Assembly: GCA_902552345.1 (NCBI GenBank)
Contig: CACDGO010000001.1
Coordinates: 186,001-250,000, forward strand
Length of the DNA: 64,000 nt
From: an uncultured Pelagibacteraceae bacterium
GTDB lineage: Bacteria > Pseudomonadota > Alphaproteobacteria > Pelagibacterales > Pelagibacteraceae
Direction: 5' to 3'
The translations under genes were made by a program, and so were the position numbers. Shown here one piece after another: positions 43,420 through 52,112 of this stretch (the stretch's first letter is position 1; every line of letters begins with the position of its first letter). A model generated the notes under the pieces. That model searched no databases. It was not told where the DNA came from and saw nothing but the letters and a program-made list of their open reading frames with translations.

Positions 43420-44226
43420 ATGCTAAAGATAATTAAAAAAGTAGAATTTTTACAAAAAGATAATAAAATGCAAAGTGTCGCTGACACCGCAACAGCGAAA
43501 AAAATTTTTTCTTCAAGTAAATCTAATAATTTGAGATTTCTTTTAAAACAAAGGTTTGAATGGATGAATAAATTTATTGAAGAAAATGATGAAGGAATTG
43601 AATTTGGTTCTGGAGCAGGTTTTGCTAAATACTATATTAAAAATAAAAATTTTAAATTATCAGACCTAAGCGAAGATGATCATTTGGATTTTAAAAAAGT
43701 TGATGCTCAATCCACTAATTTTGAAAATCAAAAATTTAATTATGTTGTTGCATCAAATATGATTCATCATATTCCATATCCAATAAAATTTTTCAAGGAA
43801 ATGAATCGAATATTAAAAAAGGATGGCAAATTAATAATATTCGAATCCTATTGCTCCATCTTTTTTCAACTTGCAACTATTATTATGAAACATGAAGGTT
43901 TTGATTTTACAAAGAACGTTTGGGATGAGAATAATCCAAAAAGCGATGAACACAATGCTTGGGCTGGAAATATTGCAGTGCCTCACCTAATTTTTGATAA
44001 AAAAGACGACTTTGAAAAAAATTTGGGGAGATATTTTTCTTTAGAATTTGAGGAGTTGACTGAGTGTCTTATTTTTTTAAACTCTGGAGGAGTAACTTCA
44101 AAAACTTTTTATATTCCCCTTCCGACTTTTTTACTAAAAATTCTTAATCAAATCGATAAAGTTTTAATTAAACTTTTCCCTCAAATTTTTTGTATGGGTA
44201 GAAGAATAGTTTTAAAAAAGGTTTAG
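43420..44226 (+). CDS. Class I SAM-dependent methyltransferase (Methyltransf_11-like)
   Basis: GIEFGSGAGFAKYYIK, NYVVASNMIHHIPYPIKFFKEMNRILKKDGKLIIFE. Confidence 0.85.
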   Translation: MLKIIKKVEFLQKDNKMQSVADTATAKKIFSSSKSNNLRFLLKQRFEWMNKFIEENDEGIEFGSGAGFAKYYIKNKNFKLSDLSEDDHLDFKKVDAQSTNFENQKFNYVVASNMIHHIPYPIKFFKEMNRILKKDGKLIIFESYCSIFFQLATIIMKHEGFDFTKNVWDENNPKSDEHNAWAGNIAVPHLIFDKKDDFEKNLGRYFSLEFEELTECLIFLNSGGVTSKTFYIPLPTFLLKILNQIDKVLIKLFPQIFCMGRRIVLKKV

Positions 44227-44307
44227 CAAGTTCGTGTTTTTAAAATAAAAAATATTGTTTTAATCAAATACGATTAAGTGATATAAAACTAATGTTATTA
44301 GATTATT

Positions 44308-44384
44308 GGGCCTGTAGCTCAGTTGGTTAGAGCAGTACACTCATAATGTATTGGTCCCAGGTTCGAGTCCTGGCGGGCCCACCA
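44308..44384 (+). tRNA. tRNA with CAT anticodon; best interpreted as tRNA-Ile2 (lysidine-modified), alternatively tRNA-Met
   Basis: 77-nt cloverleaf: acceptor GGGCCTG/CGGGCCC, D arm GCTC/GAGC, anticodon loop CTCATAA, T arm CCAGG/CCTGG, encoded CCA. Confidence 0.93.
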
Positions 44385-44385
44385 A

Positions 44386-44988
44386 CTAATTATTTACGAA
44401 TTCTTTTAATTTTATAATAAGATTATTAATATCATTATCATTTGAACTTAATATTGAAGCAAACTCCTCCTTCTGAGTTCTGGCTAAACTTAAACCTTCA
44501 ACTATTAAGTCTCTTATGAGTGGTTTATCTGGATTTTTGGTATAAACCCTCCAGTCAATTTTGATTTCTGGCTCACCGCTGCCTGGAATAACTTTTGTAT
44601 TAACTATTGTGTAATTAGAACTTTTTTTTTCAGCTCCAGTTACCTCGAATTTACTTGAGGAATAATCGGATAACCTAGAAGTTAAACTTTTAAGGAAATA
44701 AAGTTTAAATATGCTCTGATATCTAGCAACATCTTCTTTTTCTGAAGATTTTCTTATCTCTCCTAATGTGTAAAGCCCAAGAGCATTAATATCTACATTT
44801 TCTAACGCAATTTCTGAAATAAAATCTGCCTTTTGATCTTTAGTTAAATCTTTATTTGAAAGTTTTTCTATTGCGTCCATCACTAATTCATTAATAAATT
44901 GTTCAGGATCAGAACTGTAAGCATAAATCTTGGCACTATATGAATATGAAAATAGAATAATAAGTAAGAAAATTACTATTTTTTTCAT
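44386..44988 (-). CDS. mlaC: MlaC/Ttg2-family phospholipid transport periplasmic protein
   Basis: Signal peptide, DPEQFINELVMDAIEKL, RDLIVEGLSLARTQKEEFASIL; downstream of mlaA. Confidence 0.87.
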   Translation of the reverse strand: MKKIVIFLLIILFSYSYSAKIYAYSSDPEQFINELVMDAIEKLSNKDLTKDQKADFISEIALENVDINALGLYTLGEIRKSSEKEDVARYQSIFKLYFLKSLTSRLSDYSSSKFEVTGAEKKSSNYTIVNTKVIPGSGEPEIKIDWRVYTKNPDKPLIRDLIVEGLSLARTQKEEFASILSSNDNDINNLIIKLKEFVNN

Positions 44989-44995
44989 TAAATAA

Positions 44996-45736
44996 TTAAT
45001 TATCTAAGTTTTCCCATTCAGCCTGACTAGAATCTGAATTATTAATTTTATTTTCTCTATTTTGTAAATAAACACTTTTTAACGAGGAATATAAGTCAAT
45101 TGAGTTTTTCTCTAAACTTTCAAAACTTATTAAGTTGTCAGATCTAAAATCTATTGCATTAGTTCCTCTTACAGAATAATAATCTAGACTATTTCCAGAA
45201 ACTCCAAACAATTCATTTTCTCTTAGTGTGATGTGAGCAAATGGATCAATGTATGTATCAGCAAGCAAGCCAAAAGAGTCCCTAACTGTTGTTGGGCCTA
45301 AAATAGGTAATACAAAATAACATCCTGAACCAATTCCGTATTTTGCTAAAGTTTGACCAACATCCTCTTTGTGTGGTTTAAGACCAATTTTTTCAGCTGG
45401 ATTAAAAAAACCTAATATTCCAATACTTGTATTAACAATAACGCTACCTGTTGCGTGTCCAAATTGTTTAAAATTTCCCTGTAACAATGTATTTGGTATA
45501 GACAGAAAAGTTGATATATTTGAAGTAAAGTTACTAGTTCCTTTTTTTATCTGTTCAGGAAGCTTGTTATAACCTTTTGCTACTGGCTCTAAAATCATAT
45601 TATCAAAAGCCATATTAAATTTAAAAACACTTCTACTTAAGTCTTCAAAACACTCTTCCGTTGCTTTAGCATTTGATAAAATGCTAAAACTTAAAATCAA
45701 CAAAAGTAAGAATTGAGAAATTTTTTTTTTAATCAT
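44996..45736 (-). CDS. mlaA: MlaA/VacJ lipoprotein family
   Basis: VFKFNMAFDNMILEPVAKGYNKLP, EDVGQTLAKYGIGSGCYFVLPILGPTTVRDSFG. Confidence 0.93.
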   Translation of the reverse strand: MIKKKISQFLLLLILSFSILSNAKATEECFEDLSRSVFKFNMAFDNMILEPVAKGYNKLPEQIKKGTSNFTSNISTFLSIPNTLLQGNFKQFGHATGSVIVNTSIGILGFFNPAEKIGLKPHKEDVGQTLAKYGIGSGCYFVLPILGPTTVRDSFGLLADTYIDPFAHITLRENELFGVSGNSLDYYSVRGTNAIDFRSDNLISFESLEKNSIDLYSSLKSVYLQNRENKINNSDSSQAEWENLDN

Positions 45737-45833
45737 TTATAAGCTATATATATAGTTTTTCACTATATTCTATATAAATAATTATAAAAAAGGTTTAAAA
45801 TTTGTTGAGTTTTTGGCAAAATCAGAGGTCTAA

Positions 45834-46556
45834 ATGATGAAAAAAATTGATTTATCTAGAAATTTTTCAAAAAAAAAAAGACCTAAAAAGGATGTAAAAT
45901 TTGTAATTATTCATTATACAGGTATGCAATCTAAAATTGAATCAATAAAACGCTTAAAAGACGAAGACGCAAAAGTAAGTTGCCATTATCTATTAGACAG
46001 AGGAGGCAACGTTATTCAGATGGTTAAGGAGGATTATATTGCATGGCATGCGGGAAAGTCAAAATGGAAAAATTTTAAAGACTTAAATAAATTTTCAATA
46101 GGTATAGAGCTCGTGAATAGAGGTCATAATTTTGGTTATGAAAATTTTCCTAATAAACAAATACAAAGCTTGATAAAATTATGCAAAGCTCTTAAAAGAA
46201 AATATAAAATTAATAACCAAAATTTTTTAGGTCATTCTGATATTGCTCCATTAAGAAAAATGGATCCTGGAGAGAAATTTCCATGGAAAAAACTCAGTAA
46301 ATCTAATTTAGGTATTTGGTATAAAATAGAAAAAGCAAATCTAGCAATTAAAAAAAATGATATCTATAAATCATTTTTTGTTAATTTATTTAAAATTGGT
46401 TATCGATATTTTAATCAGAACAAAAGTTCTTACAGAGATCAATTAATAATCAAAGCTTTCCAGAGAAGATATTCACCTGAGAAAATTACAGGTCGCATAG
46501 ACCTAAAATTACTGAAAATAAGCCATTTTTTAACAAAAAATCAGAAAATTTCTTGA
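45834..46556 (+). CDS. N-acetylmuramoyl-L-alanine amidase (AmpD family)
   Basis: VIHYTGMQS, VSCHYLLDRGGNVIQMVKEDYIAWHAGKSKWKN, FSIGIELVNRGH, GHSDIAPLRKMDPGEKFPW; C-terminal peptidoglycan-binding-like tail. Confidence 0.93.
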   Translation: MMKKIDLSRNFSKKKRPKKDVKFVIIHYTGMQSKIESIKRLKDEDAKVSCHYLLDRGGNVIQMVKEDYIAWHAGKSKWKNFKDLNKFSIGIELVNRGHNFGYENFPNKQIQSLIKLCKALKRKYKINNQNFLGHSDIAPLRKMDPGEKFPWKKLSKSNLGIWYKIEKANLAIKKNDIYKSFFVNLFKIGYRYFNQNKSSYRDQLIIKAFQRRYSPEKITGRIDLKLLKISHFLTKNQKIS

Positions 46557-46586
46557 ATTGTTTGATTTAATTTTATAAAAGTAGAT

Positions 46587-46946
46587 CGCCAGATAATTGG
46601 ATTGTTGCTAATAGAAAATTTATTAGAGGAAAGTCCGGGCTCCGAAAAGACACAGTGCCAGTTAACAACTGGCGAAGGTGACTTTAGGGATAGTGCCACA
46701 GAAAATAAACCGCCTTATCGAGGCAAGGGTGAAACGGCGAGGTAAGAGCTCACCGGTTTTTTGGTAACAAAAAACGCATGGCAAACCCCACTGGGAGCAA
46801 GGTTAAATAGAGGAAACATTACGTTTTTACGTTAAAAACAGTCTTTTGTTAGTTTCCTGGGTTAACCGCATGAGCTTAAGCGCGAACTTAAGCCTAGATA
46901 AATAACATCTTCAATGACAGAACCCGGCTTATAGATTATCTGGCTT
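46587..46946 (+). ncRNA. rnpB: RNase P RNA, bacterial class A
   Basis: Terminal helix GCCAGATAAT / ATTATCTGGC; AGAGGAAAGTCCGGGCTCC; GGTAAGAGCTCACCGG; GACAGAACCCGGCTTA. Confidence 0.96.
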
Positions 46947-46999
46947 TAATTAATATATAATTGTTCTTCTTTTGTACTTAAAAGTAATTTACAAAATTA

Positions 47000-47041
47000 T
47001 TGACTATTCTATAAAAACCCATACTATCCCATATTATCCCA
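47000..47041 (+). promoter_or_regulatory. Putative mraZ promoter (TTGACT 47000-47005, TACTAT 47022-47027) overlapped by three MraZ-like boxes (NCCCA at 47017, 47027, 47037)
   Basis: Direct reading; reverse strand shows TGGGA-N5-TGGGA-N5-TGGGT, 10-bp period. Confidence 0.65.
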
Positions 47042-47089
47042 ATATGGAGGGGAATTTGAAAAATATATTTAATAAAGGATTTTTTTACA

Positions 47090-47554
47090 ATGATGTTTTT
47101 ATCAAGTTACGAAAACAAAATAGACAAGAAAGGTCGAGTTTCAGTGCCAGCAGCATTTAGATCTAACTTGAACTCTATGGGTTATAACGGTTTTGTTACT
47201 TATCCATCATTTAATCACCCTGCTCTTGAAGCCTGCTCCCAAGAAAGAGTAGAACAATTATCAAATACTATTGACTCTCTCAATCCATTTGAGGAAAAAA
47301 GAGATTATTTTGCAACATCAGTTTTGTCAGAAAGTGAAAATTTACAATTTGACACTGAAGGCAGAGTTTCTATTTCAGAAAAACTATTAAAACATGCAAA
47401 AATTAAAAATAATGTTTTATTTGTTGGGTTAGGTAAAACTTTTCAAATTTGGGAACCTAAAAATTTTGAAAAATTTAAAGCTTTTGCTAGAAAAAAAGCT
47501 TTTCAAAATAGATCAAATTTAAAATGGGAAAACAATCAGAAAGGAGAAAAGTGA
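47090..47554 (+). CDS. mraZ: Transcriptional regulator MraZ
   Basis: SSYENKIDKKGRVSVPAAFRSNL and second DTEGRVSISEKLLKHAKIKNNVLFVGLGKTFQIWEP. Confidence 0.95.
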   Translation: MMFLSSYENKIDKKGRVSVPAAFRSNLNSMGYNGFVTYPSFNHPALEACSQERVEQLSNTIDSLNPFEEKRDYFATSVLSESENLQFDTEGRVSISEKLLKHAKIKNNVLFVGLGKTFQIWEPKNFEKFKAFARKKAFQNRSNLKWENNQKGEK

Positions 47555-49050
47555 TGAGTATAAATGTTGGAGGCGGAGAATTGAGAGAATTAAAACCAAG
47601 GATTTTGGTAATTGGTGTGGGAGGTGCTGGTGGCAATGCTATAAACGCTATGATCGAGGCCGGCATGCAAGGTGTAGAGTTTGTTGCAGTCAACACAGAT
47701 GCCCAGGATTTAAAAATGAGTAAAGCAGATGCAAAAATACAAATAGGTATGAATTTAACTAAAGGACTTGGTGCTGGAGCTAAGAATGACATTGGTCAAG
47801 CAGCAGCGGATGAGTCTATAAATGAAATAGTAAACTATATTCAGGGAAGCAACATGGTATTTATTGCATCAGGAATGGGTGGTGGAACTGGTACAGGAGC
47901 CTCTCATGTCATTGCAAAGGCTGCAAGAGAAATGAATATTCTAACTGTAGGTGTAACTACACTACCGTTTTCTTATGAAGGGCCGAAGAGAATGAGGAGA
48001 GCAGTAACCGGACTTGAAGAATTAAAAAAATACTTAGACACTACTATTGTAGTTCCAAATCAAAATCTTTTTAAAATTGCAAATGAACTAACAGGTTTTG
48101 AAGAGTCTTTTAGTCTATCTAACGATGTGCTTAAACATGGTGTTCAAAGTATTACTGACCTGATGGTAAGACCTGGCATGATAAATTTAGATTTTGCAGA
48201 CGTTGAAACGGTCATGAGTTCTAGTGGAAAAGCAATGATGGGAACTGGTGAAGCCGAGGGTGATAACAGAGCCATGGCAGCTACAGAATTAGCTCTCAAT
48301 AATCCATTAATTGATGAATACACGTTACAGGGAGCTAAAGGTTTACTTGTAAATATTACAGGAGCAAGTGATATTAAACTTTTCGAAGTTGATGCTGCTG
48401 TAAATAAAATAAGAGCCGAAGTTGATCCGGAAGCAGAACTTATATTTGGAGCTATAAAAGATGAAAATATGAATGGAAAAATTCGTGTTTCAATTGTTGC
48501 AACTTCTCTGAAAGGATCATCAATTTCTCCCGAATCTAAACCAGTTTTCAACGTTGTCAATGGGTCTAATGATAAACAAACTTACTTATCAGATCATCTT
48601 TTTTCAAAAAGTAATTTTGAGCAAAACGTGGTTAATTCTATAGACGGTGCAACTGCGTTAAAATTAGATGAAAGTTATGCGATAAAAAATAATGATGAAC
48701 AAAATGCTCTGATAGAACGTTATGAAAATGAAGAGGAAAGACAGTTGTCCGATAATGTATCTTTATCTAGTCATAAAGATGAAATTCCGACTGGAGTATC
48801 TATTGAAAGTGCATCTTATATAGAAAACAATAAAGAATCAAAGACTGATGATTATACACAAGATGAAATTTTAAGTGGTAACTCAGAGGAAGAATACACT
48901 CCTAAACTTTTTTCTGAGGATCAAAATCATGAAGATGAAATTTCTAAAATTAAAGATGAGAGAAACGAAACAGATCGTTTATTTGATCAAGATACAAACG
49001 AGGATGAAGATTTTGAAATTCCTGCATTTTTAAGAAGACAAAAGTTTTAA
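47554..49050 (+). CDS. ftsZ: Cell division protein FtsZ
   Basis: VIGVGGAGGNAINAM, GMGGGTGTGAS tubulin signature, C-terminal EIPAFLRRQ peptide; start at 47554 supported by AAGGAG at 47541-47546. Confidence 0.97.
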   Translation: MSINVGGGELRELKPRILVIGVGGAGGNAINAMIEAGMQGVEFVAVNTDAQDLKMSKADAKIQIGMNLTKGLGAGAKNDIGQAAADESINEIVNYIQGSNMVFIASGMGGGTGTGASHVIAKAAREMNILTVGVTTLPFSYEGPKRMRRAVTGLEELKKYLDTTIVVPNQNLFKIANELTGFEESFSLSNDVLKHGVQSITDLMVRPGMINLDFADVETVMSSSGKAMMGTGEAEGDNRAMAATELALNNPLIDEYTLQGAKGLLVNITGASDIKLFEVDAAVNKIRAEVDPEAELIFGAIKDENMNGKIRVSIVATSLKGSSISPESKPVFNVVNGSNDKQTYLSDHLFSKSNFEQNVVNSIDGATALKLDESYAIKNNDEQNALIERYENEEERQLSDNVSLSSHKDEIPTGVSIESASYIENNKESKTDDYTQDEILSGNSEEEYTPKLFSEDQNHEDEISKIKDERNETDRLFDQDTNEDEDFEIPAFLRRQKF

Positions 49051-49068
49051 TGATCAAATTAAATATTA

Positions 49069-50079
49069 ATGAAAACTCAACCATCATCACAGGATTTTTC
49101 TCATTTTCCAGTGATGTTGAGCGAAGTCATTCAAATCTCTTCACCAAAAAATGGAGGAATGCATCTTGATTGTACTTTTGGTGGAGGCGGGTATTCCAAA
49201 GAATTTTTAAAATTTCAAAATACAAGAGTGATTGCAATTGATAGAGATAACGCTGTTGTCTCTATTGCTAATAAATTACAAAAAAAATTTCAAAAAAGAT
49301 TCAAATTTTTCAGACTAAAATTTAGTCAAATAGATAAAATTTTAACTAGGGATTTTGATACTATAGTTTTTGATCTTGGTCTTTCTTCTATACAACTTAA
49401 TAATCTTAAAAGAGGTTTTTCTTTTAAGTCAAAGGACAGTCTAGATATGACGATGGGTCTTTCTGATATATCAGCACAAGACGTTATAAATAATCTTAGT
49501 GAGGAAAAATTAAAATTGATTATAAAAATTTTGGGAGAGGAAAAAGATGCATCAAAAATAGCAAAAAATATAGCCACTGCTAGATTGGAAAAAAAAATTA
49601 CAAGAGTAGATGAGCTTGTAAAAATAATCGAAAGAAGTAAAAAAAAGAAATTTACTCAAAAAATTAATCCTAGTACAAAAACTTTTCAAGCATTAAGAAT
49701 TTTTGTTAACAAGGAAGTAACAGAACTTGTAAAAGGAATTACAAATGCAAGCAAGTTATTAAAACCTGGAGGAAAAATTATAGTTGTAAGTTTTCACTCC
49801 ATAGAGGACAAAGTTATAAAATATTTTTTTAATAATTATTCTTCAAATAAGTCAAGACCCTCAAGATATTTACCAGAAAACTTGAATGATAATCATTTTT
49901 TATTTGAAAAATATAATAGAAAAGTTTTTAAACCTTCTTCTAATGAAGTTTCAATAAACTATGCCTCACGATCGGCTAAATTAAGATTTGCTATAAGAAG
50001 TAAAAATAATTTCATCAAACCAACTGACTTATTTAAAAAGTTTAGAAAATTTTTAGAAATCGAGGCTATCAATGTTTAA
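49069..50079 (+). CDS. rsmH: 16S rRNA (cytosine1402-N4)-methyltransferase
   Basis: HFPVMLSEVIQI, DCTFGGGGYSKEFL, FDLGLSSIQL, VSFHSIEDKVIKYFF. Confidence 0.97.
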   Translation: MKTQPSSQDFSHFPVMLSEVIQISSPKNGGMHLDCTFGGGGYSKEFLKFQNTRVIAIDRDNAVVSIANKLQKKFQKRFKFFRLKFSQIDKILTRDFDTIVFDLGLSSIQLNNLKRGFSFKSKDSLDMTMGLSDISAQDVINNLSEEKLKLIIKILGEEKDASKIAKNIATARLEKKITRVDELVKIIERSKKKKFTQKINPSTKTFQALRIFVNKEVTELVKGITNASKLLKPGGKIIVVSFHSIEDKVIKYFFNNYSSNKSRPSRYLPENLNDNHFLFEKYNRKVFKPSSNEVSINYASRSAKLRFAIRSKNNFIKPTDLFKKFRKFLEIEAINV

Positions 50080-50410
50080 ATTGAGAATATTCATCTCTAT
50101 TATCACTTTTTCTTCACTAATGATATTTACTTCTTTTATAAAAAATCAAACTCGAGAAATAGAGAAGAATATTTCAAATTTAAATAAAGAAATTTTAATC
50201 AAAGAAAAAGACCTAAATGAATCAGAATTGGATTTCTCATATTTAACTTCACCTGCTGTCATCCAAAGTAAAATTGAACATTTAGATAACGAAAATTATT
50301 TGATTATGGAATATTCAAAAATATATTTGAGTCTTTCAGATTTTACAAATGTGGAACATAAGTATGCGATCCAGGAAAATAAAAATGAGAAAAAAACAGA
50401 AAAAAATTAA
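50072..50410 (+). CDS. ftsL: FtsL-like division protein
   Basis: Short protein, N-terminal TM then coiled coil; position between rsmH and ftsI. Confidence 0.7.
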   Translation: MFKLRIFISIITFSSLMIFTSFIKNQTREIEKNISNLNKEILIKEKDLNESELDFSYLTSPAVIQSKIEHLDNENYLIMEYSKIYLSLSDFTNVEHKYAIQENKNEKKTEKN

Positions 50411-52112
50411 AAATCTTGATATAAATCAAACTAGTTTTTATTTTGAAGATTATTTAGAGACAAATAAAAAAAATAAATCTCTACATAAAAATAAGTTATT
50501 CCAGGACAGAATATATCTACTATTTTTTTTATTTTTTTCACTCATTTTTATATTTAGTATAAGAATAATTCATGTCTCTTTAAACAAAATTCAAATTTTT
50601 AGTCATGAAAGTATATCAAAAAAAAATAATCTACTTAGGAGAGATATTGTTGATCGACATGGAGAATTAATTTCACGAAATATAAAATCATTTCATGCTG
50701 CAATTAATCCTAAGTACATAAAAAACAAAAATAATTTTTTATTAAAATTAAGAATTAATTTTCCAGATCTTCCATTCAGAAAAATTGAAAACAATTTAAA
50801 TAAAGGAAAATATTTTTATCTAAAGAAACGAATTACTCAATTTGAGAAAGAAAAGTTATGGGCTTTAGGTGAAAAAGGTATTATTTTTGAACCATTCCAA
50901 ACTAGAGTATATACACACTCAAATTTGTATAGTCATATTATTGGTCAAGTTGATTATGATAATTATGGCATTTCAGGAATAGAAAAATATCTTGACAAAG
51001 AGCTTCGAGATAAAAATTTGACTAATTTCCCAATAGTTTTAACTTTAGATACAAATATTCAACACCTGATTAACCAAGAACTTAATAAAGCTCTTTTAAC
51101 TTTTAAAGCAACCGGCGGCGCATCGCTTTTAATGGATGTAAATAATGGAGACATCTTATCTTTAGTATCCCTGCCAAATTATGACATAAATTTAAGATCT
51201 GATGTAAAAGATATTAAGTATATGAATAAGATTTCGAAAGGTGTTTACGAGTTAGGCTCAATTTTTAAAACATTCACCGTCGCTTTAGCTCTGGACAATG
51301 ATATTGTTACACCTAAGACAATAATAAAAAATTTACCTCAATCTGTAAGTTGTTCAAAATATGAAATTTCAGATATTAAAAATTTTCCAAAGAATTTGTC
51401 AGTCGAGGATATTTTGGTTAGGTCCTCAAATATTGGAACATTGCTTATTGCAAGAAAAATTGGAGAGGAAAAATATAAAAAGTTTATCAATGATGCCAAA
51501 TTACTTAAAAGTCCTGAAATTCAGTTAGAGGAAGTGGGAAATCCAATAAATTTTGATTGGAACAGATGTAAATTAGAAACTGTTTCATATGGACATGGTA
51601 TTACTACAACACCATTGCAGGCCGCAACAGTTTATGCATCCTTAACTAATGGTGGAAAATTAATTAGACCAAACCTAATTAAAGGCAAAAATGAGCTAAA
51701 TTTTGAAAGAATAGTTTCTAAAAAAACTAGTAAACAAATTAATGATATTTTAAGAAAAGTAGTTACTGAAGAAGAAGGAACCGCTAGTTTAGCCGATGTT
51801 TTCGGTTATAATGTTGGAGGAAAAACAGGAACTTCTGAAAACTATCATAATAAAAAAGAAAATTTGAATACTTTTATATCTGTTTTTCCATCACAAAACC
51901 CTAAATATGTTTTGTTAGTAATGCTTGAAAATCCACAAGTTGCAGAAGATTTAATCTATGATTATAGAGGGTTGAAAATAAAAGCCTCTAGGAATGAGGC
52001 TGGATGGAATTCAGTCTATGTATCAGGCAAAATAATAAAAAAAATTGGACCAATTTTAGCCATAAAAGATAAAGATTTTAATAGTCAATATGTTGCTGAA
52101 AAAGTTAATTAA
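50385..52112 (+). CDS. ftsI: Peptidoglycan D,D-transpeptidase FtsI (PBP3)
   Basis: RRDIVDRHGELISRN, ELGSIFKTFTVALAL (SxxK), SSNIGT (SxN), GGKTGTSE (KTG); start reassigned to internal Met. Confidence 0.95.
   Translation: MRKKQKKIKNLDINQTSFYFEDYLETNKKNKSLHKNKLFQDRIYLLFFLFFSLIFIFSIRIIHVSLNKIQIFSHESISKKNNLLRRDIVDRHGELISRNIKSFHAAINPKYIKNKNNFLLKLRINFPDLPFRKIENNLNKGKYFYLKKRITQFEKEKLWALGEKGIIFEPFQTRVYTHSNLYSHIIGQVDYDNYGISGIEKYLDKELRDKNLTNFPIVLTLDTNIQHLINQELNKALLTFKATGGASLLMDVNNGDILSLVSLPNYDINLRSDVKDIKYMNKISKGVYELGSIFKTFTVALALDNDIVTPKTIIKNLPQSVSCSKYEISDIKNFPKNLSVEDILVRSSNIGTLLIARKIGEEKYKKFINDAKLLKSPEIQLEEVGNPINFDWNRCKLETVSYGHGITTTPLQAATVYASLTNGGKLIRPNLIKGKNELNFERIVSKKTSKQINDILRKVVTEEEGTASLADVFGYNVGGKTGTSENYHNKKENLNTFISVFPSQNPKYVLLVMLENPQVAEDLIYDYRGLKIKASRNEAGWNSVYVSGKIIKKIGPILAIKDKDFNSQYVAEKVN

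Noticed and set aside
45744-45755. Perfect palindrome CTATATATATAG between mlaA and the amidase gene
   Set aside because: Simple TA repeat in very AT-rich DNA; likely by chance without conservation evidence.
46972-47160. 62-aa + strand ORF upstream of mraZ
   Set aside because: Spans the putative mraZ promoter and operator and overlaps mraZ out of frame.
47487-47792. 101-aa - strand ORF over mraZ/ftsZ junction
   Set aside because: Antisense shadow across two conserved genes.
48144-48560. 138-aa - strand ORF opposite ftsZ
   Set aside because: Antisense shadow ORF of a highly conserved gene; no recognisable domain.
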